From JAIMBK01 sp040755215 (lineage in GTDB: Bacteria; Bacillota; Desulfotomaculia; Desulfotomaculales; Nap2-2B), in contig JBFMBG010000004.1 in assembly GCA_040755215.1 (NCBI GenBank), forward strand, positions 1 to 64,000: a stretch of DNA of 64,000 bases, written 5' to 3'. The position numbers and the translations under genes were made by a program. The stretch's first letter is position 1. Each line of letters starts with the position of its first letter. The notes below the pieces were generated by a model that was not told where the DNA came from, made no database searches, and saw only the letters and a list, made by a program, of their open reading frames with translations. Positions 43,168-51,516 of the stretch are shown here, in pieces.

Positions 43168-43980
43168 GTGGCATATTTTATCGTCCAGATTCTGCCTTAT
43201 ATTGCGCTCACCATCTTCGGTTTAGGTCTTTTGTTCCGCCTGGGCCGGTGGGCGGCGGCGCGCCTTTTGGGCACGTCCCACGAGATAACGCTGGCGCCTT
43301 TTCCGCAAACGCCCTTTCAGGCAGGCTGGATTTTTATCCGGGAAATAGCTCTTTTCCGGAATATATTCTTTTTTGAACCCTCCCTTTGGGTAGGCGCGTG
43401 GCCCATGCACATCGCCCTGTTCATGGTTTTGGGCGGGCACGCGGTAGGGTTTTATTTCCTGGGGGAACAGTTTGTCTTTATCGGGATGTCCCCGGAATTA
43501 AGCAAATTTATGTCAAATTTGCTGGGTTCCGTATTTGGCCTGGTTTTGCTGGCGGGCTTAATTTACCTGCTGATCCGGAGAGTATCCCTGGCCAGGGTAA
43601 GGCAAATTTCCAACCCCAGTGATTATCTGCACCTGGTCCTGTTAATCGCCATCGTTGCCGTCGGCGATTTCATGCGCTATTTTCCGCAGTACGGGATGCA
43701 CTACGAGGAAGTGTACGAATACTTCAAGGCGCTTATTTTCTTGCAGCCGGTGCCGGAATTTGTTTATCACAACGTATTTTTCATTACGCACATGCTGCTG
43801 GTGCAAATCTTGATGATTGTTTTCCCGTTCAGCAAACTGGTTCACCTGTTCGGCATGTTTGCTTTGCGCTGGATTGAAAACCGCGTCCATATAGATCCCG
43901 AGCCCGGCCTGCCCAATGTGGACGTTGCCGCCGCGCGGGCGAAAGGCACGGGTCTGCCTTCTGCCGGCGGCGCTGCGTAA
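43168..43980 (+). CDS. dsrM: DsrM, membrane b-type cytochrome of DsrMK
   Basis: About 270 residues with several transmembrane helices (AYFIVQILPYIALTIFGLGL, PMHIALFMVLGGHAVGFYFL, GLVLLAGLIYLLIRR, LHLVLLIAIVAVGDFMRYF, VFFITHMLLVQILMIVFPF). Histidines within the helices are suitable for heme b ligation. NarI-like family. With DsrK it links the menaquinone pool to reduction of the DsrC disulfide or trisulfide. The GTG at 43168 is favoured by gaggggtga 8-10 bp upstream; other GTG/ATG starts further up are possible. dsrK follows after 18 bp. Confidence 0.93.
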   Translation: MAYFIVQILPYIALTIFGLGLLFRLGRWAAARLLGTSHEITLAPFPQTPFQAGWIFIREIALFRNIFFFEPSLWVGAWPMHIALFMVLGGHAVGFYFLGEQFVFIGMSPELSKFMSNLLGSVFGLVLLAGLIYLLIRRVSLARVRQISNPSDYLHLVLLIAIVAVGDFMRYFPQYGMHYEEVYEYFKALIFLQPVPEFVYHNVFFITHMLLVQILMIVFPFSKLVHLFGMFALRWIENRVHIDPEPGLPNVDVAAARAKGTGLPSAGGAA

Positions 43981-43998
43981 GGGGGAGGAGTCTAACCT

Positions 43999-45396
43999 AT
44001 GCCGACGTATAAAGGAATGGCGCAACCCGCCAAAGCATCTGCGGAAGATCTCAAAAAGTTAAAAGTGATTCCCGTGCCGGATGAGCAAAAAGTGGCGGAA
44101 GCCATCCGGTTAATCGACGAGATGCGCAAAAAATTCCGCTCTTTCGTGCTGGCTATGGAGTCCTGTGTCAAATGCGGGGTCTGCGCCGAAAATTGCCATT
44201 CCTACCTGGGCACCAGGGATCCGAACAACATTCCCACCAACCGGGCGGAACTGATCCGGAAAATCTACCGCCGCTACTTTACCCTGGAAGGCCGCTGGTT
44301 CGGCAAGCTGGTGGGCGCCGAGGACATGAGCCTGGACGTTCTCGAACAGTGGTATTCGTATTTCTACCAGTGCACCGAGTGCCGCCGTTGCGGAACAGTG
44401 TGTCCCTTCGGAATCGATACCTGCGAAGTGACCATGGTCGCCCGCCAGATCCTGTACTGGCTGGGGATCGTGCCCAAGCTTCACGCGGGGGGAGGCTGGG
44501 GAATTATCAATGCCGGCAACCAGGGTAATATCACCAAGCCGGCGATTGTGGACACCCTGGAATTTCTCAGCGAGGAAGCCAAAGAAGAATTCGGGGTGGA
44601 CATCCGGTTCCCGGTCGACGAAGAGGCGGACATTTTATACGTGCCTTCTTCGGCGGACTACTTGTTGAACCCGTATACTTTGATGGGCGCTGCGATGTTC
44701 TTCACTTATATCGGGGCCAAATGGACCATTCCCAGTTTCATGTCCGAGGCGGGAAACTTCGGTCTTTTATTTGACCAGCGGTATTTAATGCGCAATCTTT
44801 TTATGCGCCTGCACGATGCGGCGACGACCCTGGGAGTCAAGAAAATTGTCTGGGGTGAGTGCGGGCACGGCTGGCGCGCGTGGAAAATGTACCTGCCGTA
44901 TTTTGTCGACAAGCCTTTGCGGTGGGAGATTACCCACCTGCACGACGAGGTGGCCTATTACATCCGGACGAACCAGTTAAAGCTGGACCCGACCAAAAAT
45001 TACCAGCCGGTAACGCTCCACGACCCGTGCAATTACGTGCGGGCCTGCAGTCCGGACGGTCCTTACGGGCATACGGAAAACATGCGCACCATTATCCGGG
45101 CGGTCACCGTGGACTTCCGGGAAATGTACCCCAACCGGGAAAGGAATTTTTGCTGCGGCGGCGGTTCGGCCGTGCTGTTCGACGACCCGGAGATGTACCA
45201 GAAGCGCATCCAGTTTTCCCAGACGAAGGCCGACCAGATCCGGGCGACCGGCGTGGGCAAGGACGGCAACGGCGTCCTTTGCGCGCCCTGTTCCATTTGC
45301 AAGGCCCAGTTTTATCCCATGGTGGAAGAACACGAACTGGGCGTGACGGTTCACGGGCTGATTGACCTGGTGGGGAAGGCGCTGGTCTGGAAGTAG
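43999..45396 (+). CDS. dsrK: DsrK, HdrD-like catalytic subunit of DsrMK
   Basis: The 465-residue cytoplasmic Fe-S protein has two ferredoxin motifs (CVKCGVCAENC and CTECRRCGTVC) and CCG domains with NFCCGGGSAV near the end and CAPCSICK after it, the place of the non-cubane cluster that reduces DsrC trisulfide. It is similar to the Hdr-like protein at 24.4 kb. It is translated from its own gggggagg site directly after dsrM. No dsrJ, dsrO or dsrP follows, as in Gram-positive sulfate reducers. Confidence 0.96.
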   Translation: MPTYKGMAQPAKASAEDLKKLKVIPVPDEQKVAEAIRLIDEMRKKFRSFVLAMESCVKCGVCAENCHSYLGTRDPNNIPTNRAELIRKIYRRYFTLEGRWFGKLVGAEDMSLDVLEQWYSYFYQCTECRRCGTVCPFGIDTCEVTMVARQILYWLGIVPKLHAGGGWGIINAGNQGNITKPAIVDTLEFLSEEAKEEFGVDIRFPVDEEADILYVPSSADYLLNPYTLMGAAMFFTYIGAKWTIPSFMSEAGNFGLLFDQRYLMRNLFMRLHDAATTLGVKKIVWGECGHGWRAWKMYLPYFVDKPLRWEITHLHDEVAYYIRTNQLKLDPTKNYQPVTLHDPCNYVRACSPDGPYGHTENMRTIIRAVTVDFREMYPNRERNFCCGGGSAVLFDDPEMYQKRIQFSQTKADQIRATGVGKDGNGVLCAPCSICKAQFYPMVEEHELGVTVHGLIDLVGKALVWK

Positions 45397-45547
45397 GAAG
45401 ACAGGCAGGGCAGGTTGACGAGCAGAGTGTTTAATGGTATTCTTATGGGTGGGAGAGTGGTTGCTTAAGAGTAGAGACAGGCGGGGCTTTGGAAAAGAGA
45501 GCGGGTAATTATAAAAAGTAAATTTTCACGGAGGTGTGCTTTTAATA

Positions 45548-45865
45548 ATGGCATCCATTAACGTTAATGGCGTGGAAATCGAAATTGACGAGGACGGTTT
45601 TATCCAGGATCCTGACAAGTGGAACGAGGACGTCGCGAAGTTCCTGGCGAAGGGCGAAGGCGTCGAAGAAATGGGCGAGGACCACTGGAAAGTGGTTAAC
45701 TATTTAAGAGATTACTACCTGAAGTTCCAGATTGCTCCAATGATCCGGAAGCTTTGTAAAGAAACCGGCTTCAGCTTAAAGTACATTTACGAGCTGTTCC
45801 CCTCCGGCCCAGCCAAAGGCGCCTGTAAAATTGCCGGTTTGCCAAAGCCCACCGGCTGCGTATAA
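45548..45865 (+). CDS. dsrC: DsrC, sulfur-carrier substrate of DsrAB
   Basis: The 105-residue protein has the conserved flexible C-terminal arm with the two redox Cys, Cys93 and Cys104 (GACKIAGLPKPTGCV), 11 positions apart. DsrAB adds sulfite-derived sulfur between them to form the trisulfide that DsrMK reduces. The ATG at 45548 is preferred to the in-frame GTG at 45536, because it gives the usual MASINVNG start. A terminator follows. Confidence 0.97.
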   Translation: MASINVNGVEIEIDEDGFIQDPDKWNEDVAKFLAKGEGVEEMGEDHWKVVNYLRDYYLKFQIAPMIRKLCKETGFSLKYIYELFPSGPAKGACKIAGLPKPTGCV

Positions 45866-45909
45866 TCCGTAAAGAAGGCAACCACAAGAAGGTTCGCTGG
45901 TTATTTGCG

Positions 45910-45946
45910 CCCGTCCCTGTGAAGCCGAAAAGGGACGGGTTTTATT
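45910..45946 (+). terminator. Terminator of dsrC
   Basis: cccgtccct (45910-45918) pairs perfectly with agggacggg (45931-45939), followed by ttttatttta. Confidence 0.9.
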
Positions 45947-45955
45947 TTAGAGTTG

Positions 45956-46067
45956 CCAAAGGCACAAAGGCATAGAGGCACAAAGAGGAAAATCGCCGAC
46001 ACTAAGAAAACATGTTAAACTATTTACTTTGTGCCTTTGTGCCTGTGCACTTTGTGCCTGTTTTTTT
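45956..46067. repeat. GGCACAAA-repeat palindromic element
   Basis: Left arm 45958-45986 carries ggcacaaa twice and ggcatag once. Right arm 46027-46060 carries tttgtgcc three times. They can fold as a hairpin with a roughly 40-nt loop. It lies between the dsrC terminator and the cbiA-type gene. Long frames that begin here only translate the repeat. Confidence 0.75.
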
Positions 46068-46124
46068 AAGGCAGCTGCAGTTTTTGCAGCGAGTCTGGCG
46101 GAAAAACTGTTTGTTGGAGTGAAG

Positions 46125-47501
46125 ATGATGCGCTCTCTACCGCGCCTGGTGATCGGAGCGCCCCACGGGCGATCGGGCAAAACAACAGTTACCATCGGGC
46201 TTTTGGCTTCCCTGGCCGGCGAAAAGGGGCTGGCCGTGCAGCCCTTTAAAAAGGGCCCCGATTTTATCGATCCCGGCTGGCTTTCCCGGGTGGCGGGCAG
46301 GGAATGCCGGAACCTGGACAGCTTTTTAATGGGCGCAAAAAAAATTTTGGCCTCTTTTCTCACTTATACCACCGGGGCCGACGTAGGCGTTGTGGAAGGG
46401 GCCATGGGCCTGTACGACGGGGTGGATCTCCAGGGCAGCGGGAGCACGGCGGAGATCGCGAAAATTTTAAAAGCCCCGGTGATTTTGGTGGTTGACTGCA
46501 CGCGCCTGACCAGGAGCGTGGCGGCCGTGGTGATGGGCTTTTTGCATTTTGATCCGGGCGTAAACATTGCCGGGGTGATTTTAAATAAAGTGGCCCGCCC
46601 CCGCCACGAGGAAATGCTGCGGGCCGCCCTGAAGACGTACTGCGGCGTGCCGGTCCTGGGGGTTATTCCCAAAGGGGAGAAACTCAGCATTCCAGACCGC
46701 CACCTGGGCCTGGTGCCGGTGGCCGAGAATGACGAACTGGCTCAAAAAATCCGGGAAATCGGGCAGACCGCCAGCAAATATCTCGATCTCGACGCACTTT
46801 TGAAAACGGCCGGGGAAGCGCCGGCGCTGGCGGGAGAAGGGTTGCCTTTTCAAAATTGCGCTCCGGTCGCCAAGGCCGCCATCGGCATTTTTAAAGACCG
46901 GGCGTTTACCTTTTATTACCCGGAAAATCTGGAGGCATTAAAAGCATGCGGGGCGGAAATAGCGGTGATCGATTCCCTTCGCGACTCTTTTTTGCCGGCG
47001 GTGGATGCCCTTTACCTGGGCGGCGGATTTCCCGAGATTTTTGCCGCGGAACTGGAGGCCAATGCAGGCTTGCGGAACGCTGTCCGCGAGGCGGTGGAAG
47101 CCGGGCTGCCGGTTTACGCCGAGTGCGGCGGGCTGATGTACCTGGCCCGGAAACTGCACTGGCAGGGGAAAAGCTACCGGATGTCGGGCGCCCTGCCCTT
47201 CGATGTTCTGCTCACCGACCGGCCCCAGGGGCACGGCTACGAGATTATCGAAACGGTGGGCGAAAACCCCTTTGTTCCGGTGGGCGTGACGATTAAGGCG
47301 CACGAGTTTCACCATTCCCGGGTGGTCAACCTCGACTGCTCCCGGGTGCGTTTCGCTTTCCGGGTGCGGCGGGGCTGGGGGATCGACGGCCAAAACGACG
47401 GCTTGGTGTACAAAAATGTGCTGGCCGCCTACGCCCACGTTCACGCCCTGGCGGCACCCGACTGGGCCCGCTGGCTGGTGGAAAAGGCCGCCAAACCATA
47501 A
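46125..47501 (+). CDS. CbiA-family amidase, probable DsrN (siroheme amidase)
   Basis: About 458 residues: an N-terminal P-loop domain of the MinD/ParA superfamily (LVIGAPHGRSGKTTVTIGLL) and a C-terminal class I glutamine amidotransferase domain with Cys in VYAECGGLMYL. This is the cobyrinate a,c-diamide synthase (CbiA/CobB) family, ATP- and glutamine-dependent. In sulfur bacteria the same family, as DsrN, amidates siroheme for sulfite reductase. Its place next to dsrC favours that role. A cobalamin role cannot be excluded. The start is taken at ATG 46125/46128 after ggag; the longer frame is repeat-derived. The last codons abut a hicA fragment. Confidence 0.82.
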   Translation: MMRSLPRLVIGAPHGRSGKTTVTIGLLASLAGEKGLAVQPFKKGPDFIDPGWLSRVAGRECRNLDSFLMGAKKILASFLTYTTGADVGVVEGAMGLYDGVDLQGSGSTAEIAKILKAPVILVVDCTRLTRSVAAVVMGFLHFDPGVNIAGVILNKVARPRHEEMLRAALKTYCGVPVLGVIPKGEKLSIPDRHLGLVPVAENDELAQKIREIGQTASKYLDLDALLKTAGEAPALAGEGLPFQNCAPVAKAAIGIFKDRAFTFYYPENLEALKACGAEIAVIDSLRDSFLPAVDALYLGGGFPEIFAAELEANAGLRNAVREAVEAGLPVYAECGGLMYLARKLHWQGKSYRMSGALPFDVLLTDRPQGHGYEIIETVGENPFVPVGVTIKAHEFHHSRVVNLDCSRVRFAFRVRRGWGIDGQNDGLVYKNVLAAYAHVHALAAPDWARWLVEKAAKP

Positions 47502-47595
47502 ACTCATGACGAGTTCCGCTGTAAGGTCCGCGGAACCCCAGCCGGCGAAGACGGCCGATAAATTCCCGGCGTTTACAGGGAGCCCACCGACTCAT
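47496..47595 (-). pseudogene. Truncated hicA toxin gene
   Basis: Starting at ATG 47595 on the minus strand, the first ~34 codons read like HicA mRNA interferase (REFIGRLRRLGFRGPYSG, then TRHEFMV, with the His). The match then stops and the frame runs into the reverse complement of the cbiA 3' end. Full HicA is about 60-80 residues, so the C-terminal half is missing. Without it the toxin is unlikely to be active. hicB lies upstream with an overlap. Confidence 0.75.
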
Positions 47596-47842
47596 AACGA
47601 GGTTCCTGGTTGAGGTTGATTTCGTTAATTACCGGAAGGGGGTGTTTAAGCTTTAATCCCAGCAGGATCCAATCCTCAAGGGTGGAACGAAGTTCGGTTT
47701 CACATTCCCGCAATGTCCGTCCGAAAGCTACAACGCCTGTACATGCAGGAATGCGCCCGGCAAAAGTGCCATCCTCAAGTCTATCGTAGATGGCTTGAGC
47801 CATGCATTGATTGATATAATCCGTAAGAATAAAAAATGCCAC
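47573..47842 (-). CDS. HicB-family antitoxin
   Basis: About 89 residues: AFFILTDYINQCMAQAIYDRLEDGTFAGRIPACTGVVAFGRTLREC, the N-terminal RNase-H-like HicB fold, then a helix (TELRSTLEDWILLGLKL) and a short basic or polar tail. It normally represses and neutralises HicA. Here the partner toxin gene overlapping its 3' end is truncated, leaving a stranded antitoxin. GTG 47842 is preferred to TTG 47848 for spacing from ggaggt. Confidence 0.85.
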   Translation of the reverse strand: MAFFILTDYINQCMAQAIYDRLEDGTFAGRIPACTGVVAFGRTLRECETELRSTLEDWILLGLKLKHPLPVINEINLNQEPRYESVGSL

Positions 47843-47975
47843 GAGCAAAAACCTCCATATAAAAAAACCAGGATTGGTTATAGATTACCTTAAAAAAAAC
47901 TATTTTCAAGGGTTATTTGTGTATTTATCAGGTACATTCTTATTTAAAGCTACCGCCTCAAAGTGTTTATCCGGA

Positions 47976-49346
47976 TTAAAGCGTCAGGATCCCCTCCGGG
48001 TTCCGCACCAGCCTTAAAACCTGTTCCTCCTTGCCGTCCAGGGCGTTGATGTACACCAGGAAGGTGTCGTTGTCCAGCTGGCCCCGGAACTCGTAAACCA
48101 GCTTTTCCTGATCTGCACCGATGGGGATTATGGCCAGGTGGCCGCCGGTAATATTTTTCAGGTGCGGGCTTAATTTTGCCCGGGCCTGGGCGGCGGTCAG
48201 GCGCGGCCGGGGAATTTCCCGCCGGTGGTGGTTCATCAGGTAGCCGGCTGCCTCCATACCCAAAACCTGGCCATTGTCTAAAGCCACGGTTACCTTGATC
48301 TGGTCCGGGTAGAGGATTATCCCGTTTTGGGTGGCGGCAAAGTTGAAAATGGCCACCCCGCCGCCGTGTTCGTAGTAAGTGGGAAGCATGTCCCGGTAGC
48401 CCCGCCGGATTAAAAATTCTTTGGCCTTTTCCCGGGCCTGTTCCAGACTGAGGGACTGCTTGCCCACATTGCGGGCATTGGTGTACCACAGGACGTGGCC
48501 TCCCGTTTCGCTTAGAGCCACGACAGCCTTTTCTTGAAAACTAAGCAGGCGGGAGGCGATATCCACATTGTAGGCCCTGATTTTCCCCTTGTTTATGCTC
48601 ACCCTTTCGACCACGTAGTTTTCCGGCGGATAGCGGCGGTCGATAAACTCCAGGGCCTTTTTTCCAGCCTGGTCGGTGGTAATCTTCCCGCCCGTCAGTT
48701 CCTTGGGTCCCCTTTTTTCCAGGTGGTCGGAAAACGGACCGTCGTAAATCAGGGTGGGCGTGCCCTTCATATGTTCCTCCACCGTTTGAAAGTTCCGGCT
48801 GGCCAGCTTCGGCTCCTGGCGCTGAAAAACCCGGCCCGTACGCCGGGAAAGTTCGCTTAAGTAAAGCTTCCCGGCGGCGATTTGCCGCTCGATGTCCTGG
48901 AGATCGGTATTCAACGTGGCCGCCTGTTTATAAAGCCGTTGGATGGTTTCCCGTTCCCGGGCGGTTTTTTCTTCTCCGGAAGAGACCTTTCGCGCCAGGG
49001 AGTAGGCGTAATCGCCAACCTGGGTAAGAAACTTGGCCGTGCGCCCGATGGAGATGTCGGGCAGAGGCAGCTGGTTTAAATTGGTTTGCGCGGCGTTGGC
49101 CCGCTGCCAGATTTCCATCAGGATCCGGCTGTCTACTTCCGGAGCCTGGGCGATCAGAAGTTTGGAAAGGAGTACTTCCACGTTCTGGATATTGTTTAAG
49201 GTATCGTAAAAAGAGCGGTAATATTTGTTGGTCAGGGCGATTTCCAGTTGCTTTTTGACGGTGTACTGGGTATACCCCCAGTAACCCAGACTGCCCAGCA
49301 AAATTATCCCGATTGCTAACAGGATAAGCCGGCGCCGGCGATTCAT
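47976..49346 (-). CDS. ypeB: Germination protein YpeB
   Basis: About 456 residues. A short basic N-terminus is followed by one membrane segment (LILLAIGIILLGSLGYWGYT), a helical region, and C-terminal PepSY-type repeats (ARSFQEKAVVAL-like and TAAQARAKLSPHL segments). YpeB is needed for the stability and localisation of the cortex-lytic enzyme SleB in spores and is almost always encoded with it. sleB is 110 bp upstream on the same strand. ATG 49346 is supported by the ggaggagg site. Confidence 0.95.
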   Translation of the reverse strand: MNRRRRLILLAIGIILLGSLGYWGYTQYTVKKQLEIALTNKYYRSFYDTLNNIQNVEVLLSKLLIAQAPEVDSRILMEIWQRANAAQTNLNQLPLPDISIGRTAKFLTQVGDYAYSLARKVSSGEEKTARERETIQRLYKQAATLNTDLQDIERQIAAGKLYLSELSRRTGRVFQRQEPKLASRNFQTVEEHMKGTPTLIYDGPFSDHLEKRGPKELTGGKITTDQAGKKALEFIDRRYPPENYVVERVSINKGKIRAYNVDIASRLLSFQEKAVVALSETGGHVLWYTNARNVGKQSLSLEQAREKAKEFLIRRGYRDMLPTYYEHGGGVAIFNFAATQNGIILYPDQIKVTVALDNGQVLGMEAAGYLMNHHRREIPRPRLTAAQARAKLSPHLKNITGGHLAIIPIGADQEKLVYEFRGQLDNDTFLVYINALDGKEEQVLRLVRNPEGILTL

Positions 49347-49456
49347 GATCGCAGACCTCCTCCCCTGAAAATAGCTTCCGCCATCATTTCCCATCGGGCT
49401 GGAATTGTCCGGCTCGCTTAAGGTTTTTCAAGCCTTTTTCCCACAAGTTTTGTGCG

Positions 49457-50167
49457 TCAGCGGGCAAAGATGTGCCGGCCTATTTGCGTAATGATGTTGC
49501 GCGTCCAGATCCAGGGGCTGACCAGCTTGGCCGGGTTCCAGAAATACAGGGCGCCGCCGGTGGGGTCCCACCCGCTCATGGCCAGCATTGCCGCCCTTAA
49601 TGATTCTTCCGTGACCGGCCGGTTGTATTGCCCGTTGCTTACCGATTCAAAAGCGTGCGGCTGATAAATTACGCCCGCTAAGGAATGGGGAAAGGCGGCG
49701 CTGCGCAGACGGTTTAAGATTACCGCGCCCACCGCCACTTTGCCGGTGAAAGGTTCGTCGGCAGCTTCCCCCTCGATCACCCGGGCCAGCAGGTAAACGT
49801 CCCCCCGGTTGCTGACGCCGCGGGAAACGCCCGCCGGTTCCGGCGGCGCGTAATCGTAGGTGGGGGAAAAACCCAGCGCGGCCCAGGTAGCGGGGCCGAC
49901 TATACCGTCGGGAACCAGGCCGTTGTACTGCTGAAAGAGGATCACCGCCTGCTGGGTTCCACTGCCGTAATAGCCGTCGAGGGGACCGGTGTAGTAGCCC
50001 CAGGCGCTGAGCTGGCTCTGCAGGCGGTAAACGTCGTCGCCGGAGAGCCCCCAGTAAAGGGAGCGGTCCTGGGCGTGGGCCGGGCGCTGGCCGACAGTTC
50101 CCAGGAACGCCCCGGTAAAAACAAACATTGCTAAGAGCAAAAGGGCGGCACATTTTTGCTTCCGCAA
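49457..50167 (-). CDS. sleB: Spore cortex-lytic enzyme SleB
   Basis: About 236 residues. An N-terminal signal peptide (CAALLLLAMFVFTGAFLG) is followed by a peptidoglycan-binding domain (SGDDVYRLQSQLSAWGYYTG, YGSGTQQAVILFQQYNGL) and a C-terminal hydrolase domain (LLARVIEGEAADEPFTGKV with the catalytic Glu, GAVILNRLRSAAFP). It hydrolyses the muramic-delta-lactam cortex during germination. TTG start, ggaggttat upstream. It forms the sleB-ypeB operon and shows that the organism forms endospores. Confidence 0.95.
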   Translation of the reverse strand: MRKQKCAALLLLAMFVFTGAFLGTVGQRPAHAQDRSLYWGLSGDDVYRLQSQLSAWGYYTGPLDGYYGSGTQQAVILFQQYNGLVPDGIVGPATWAALGFSPTYDYAPPEPAGVSRGVSNRGDVYLLARVIEGEAADEPFTGKVAVGAVILNRLRSAAFPHSLAGVIYQPHAFESVSNGQYNRPVTEESLRAAMLAMSGWDPTGGALYFWNPAKLVSPWIWTRNIITQIGRHIFAR

Positions 50168-50409
50168 AGAAATAACCTCCTTGATGCGGATCCTGGTTTG
50201 CAGAAGATCAAGCCGGCGAACTTGCCGTCCTTTAAACCTTCCTATAGTTTGCCTTAAGTTTCGCTTGAATATGTATTTGCCGCTTTTTTATTGCCGCTTT
50301 TTTATTGCCGACGCCAACCTCTTGTTTGCGCACGTCAAAGACGGTGCGCAAGGCCGCCCAAGAACGCCAACCGCTTCCGCCGCGACTACGCAAGGCTGAA
50401 TATTTAAAT

Positions 50410-51222
50410 TTAAACTTTAACCGTAATGGGGTGTTGACCCAGAAAAGTCAGCACCTCCTGATTGAATTCATCTGCTTTTTCGATAAAGAAGAGATGTCCC
50501 TGTCCAGGGAATTCCACCAGCCTGGACCCGGCAATCATTTGGGCGATTTTCCGGGAGTTTTCGGCCGGGACCACCCGATCGTTTGTCCCGGTCATAATTA
50601 AAGTAGGCGCGGTAATCTTTTTTGTGTCCTCTTCCAGATCGGCCCTGGCTACGGCGTTCCATTGGTGCCGCCGGGCGTAAAGGGGCTGGGGGTTGGCAAG
50701 GCGCCAGCCGACTATCTTTTTAATTTCGCCGGGGTTTGCCTGAAAATACTCTTCCGTAAAGGCTGCCGACATTCCCCGGGTTAAAATCTCTTCCGGGGTG
50801 AGCCCGTTTATGTCCGTGAGGATCTGCATGGTTTCCGGGGGCATGGGAACGGCTTTCGGCCCCCCAAAGGACGTGCAGCATAAAATTAAAGAACGTACCA
50901 GCCAGGGGTAGCGGGAAGCCAGGGATTGAGCAATGTAACCCCCCATGGAAACCCCCAGGACGTGCGCTTTCTTTATCCCCAGTGCTTTTAATAGACCGGC
51001 GGCGTCGTCGGCCATCATTTCGATGCTATAGGGTACGTCGGGTTTGTCGCTTTCTCCCACACCCCGGTTGTCAAAAACGATGAGCTGATAATGTTTGCTC
51101 AGTTCGGGCACCTGCCTGTACCACATCCAGGAGGAATACCCGAAGCCTTCAATTAAAAGCAAGGGTTCTCCGCTGCCGTGGATCTCGCAGTAAAGATTGA
51201 TGCCATTGACATTAATTTTCAT
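50410..51222 (-). CDS. Alpha/beta hydrolase
   Basis: About 270 residues. The fold is clear: HGSGEPLLLIEGFGYSS (oxyanion region), the nucleophile elbow GVSMGGY with Ser, an acidic residue near GTNDRVVPAE, and His in GQGHLFFIEKADEF. It resembles esterase/3-oxoadipate enol-lactonase-type hydrolases, but the substrate is not predictable. The ATG at 51222 is supported by aggggagga. Confidence 0.88.
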   Translation of the reverse strand: MKINVNGINLYCEIHGSGEPLLLIEGFGYSSWMWYRQVPELSKHYQLIVFDNRGVGESDKPDVPYSIEMMADDAAGLLKALGIKKAHVLGVSMGGYIAQSLASRYPWLVRSLILCCTSFGGPKAVPMPPETMQILTDINGLTPEEILTRGMSAAFTEEYFQANPGEIKKIVGWRLANPQPLYARRHQWNAVARADLEEDTKKITAPTLIMTGTNDRVVPAENSRKIAQMIAGSRLVEFPGQGHLFFIEKADEFNQEVLTFLGQHPITVKV

Positions 51223-51322
51223 CCGCATCTCCTCCCCTCTTTTCATTATACACCGGCCGGGTTGCAGGATAGTTACCCCCTGCCGTTTTTCGCGGCACCG
51301 GCAGCGGATGAAAATTGGCGGT

Positions 51323-51373
51323 CCGCCGTTCGATTTGCCTGGAGCGTTGGCGCGACGGCAAACCGAACGGCGG
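51323..51373. repeat. Palindrome with 17-bp arms upstream of livK
   Basis: The arm at 51323-51339 (ccgccgttcgatttgcc) pairs with 51357-51373 with one mismatch. The loop is about 17 nt. There is no T-run. It lies between the hydrolase and the livK-like gene (51223-51516 holds no gene). Confidence 0.65.
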
Positions 51374-51516
51374 GCAAATGAGCCGGCTGGCAACTGCAGT
51401 GTAACTGAGTAGTTTTAAAATTAAAAAAATCAGGTAGCAGGGTCAGGAGGTGACTGACTGGAGAGAATTTAATATTTTTGCAAGAAGATTATGAATACCG
51501 GAAAGGAGGAAAACAA

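Noticed and set aside
46029..46124. Longer N-terminus of the CbiA-type protein
   Set aside because: It translates the TTTGTGCC repeat (a Cys/Ala-rich tract). The natural start of the P-loop domain is at 46125/46128.
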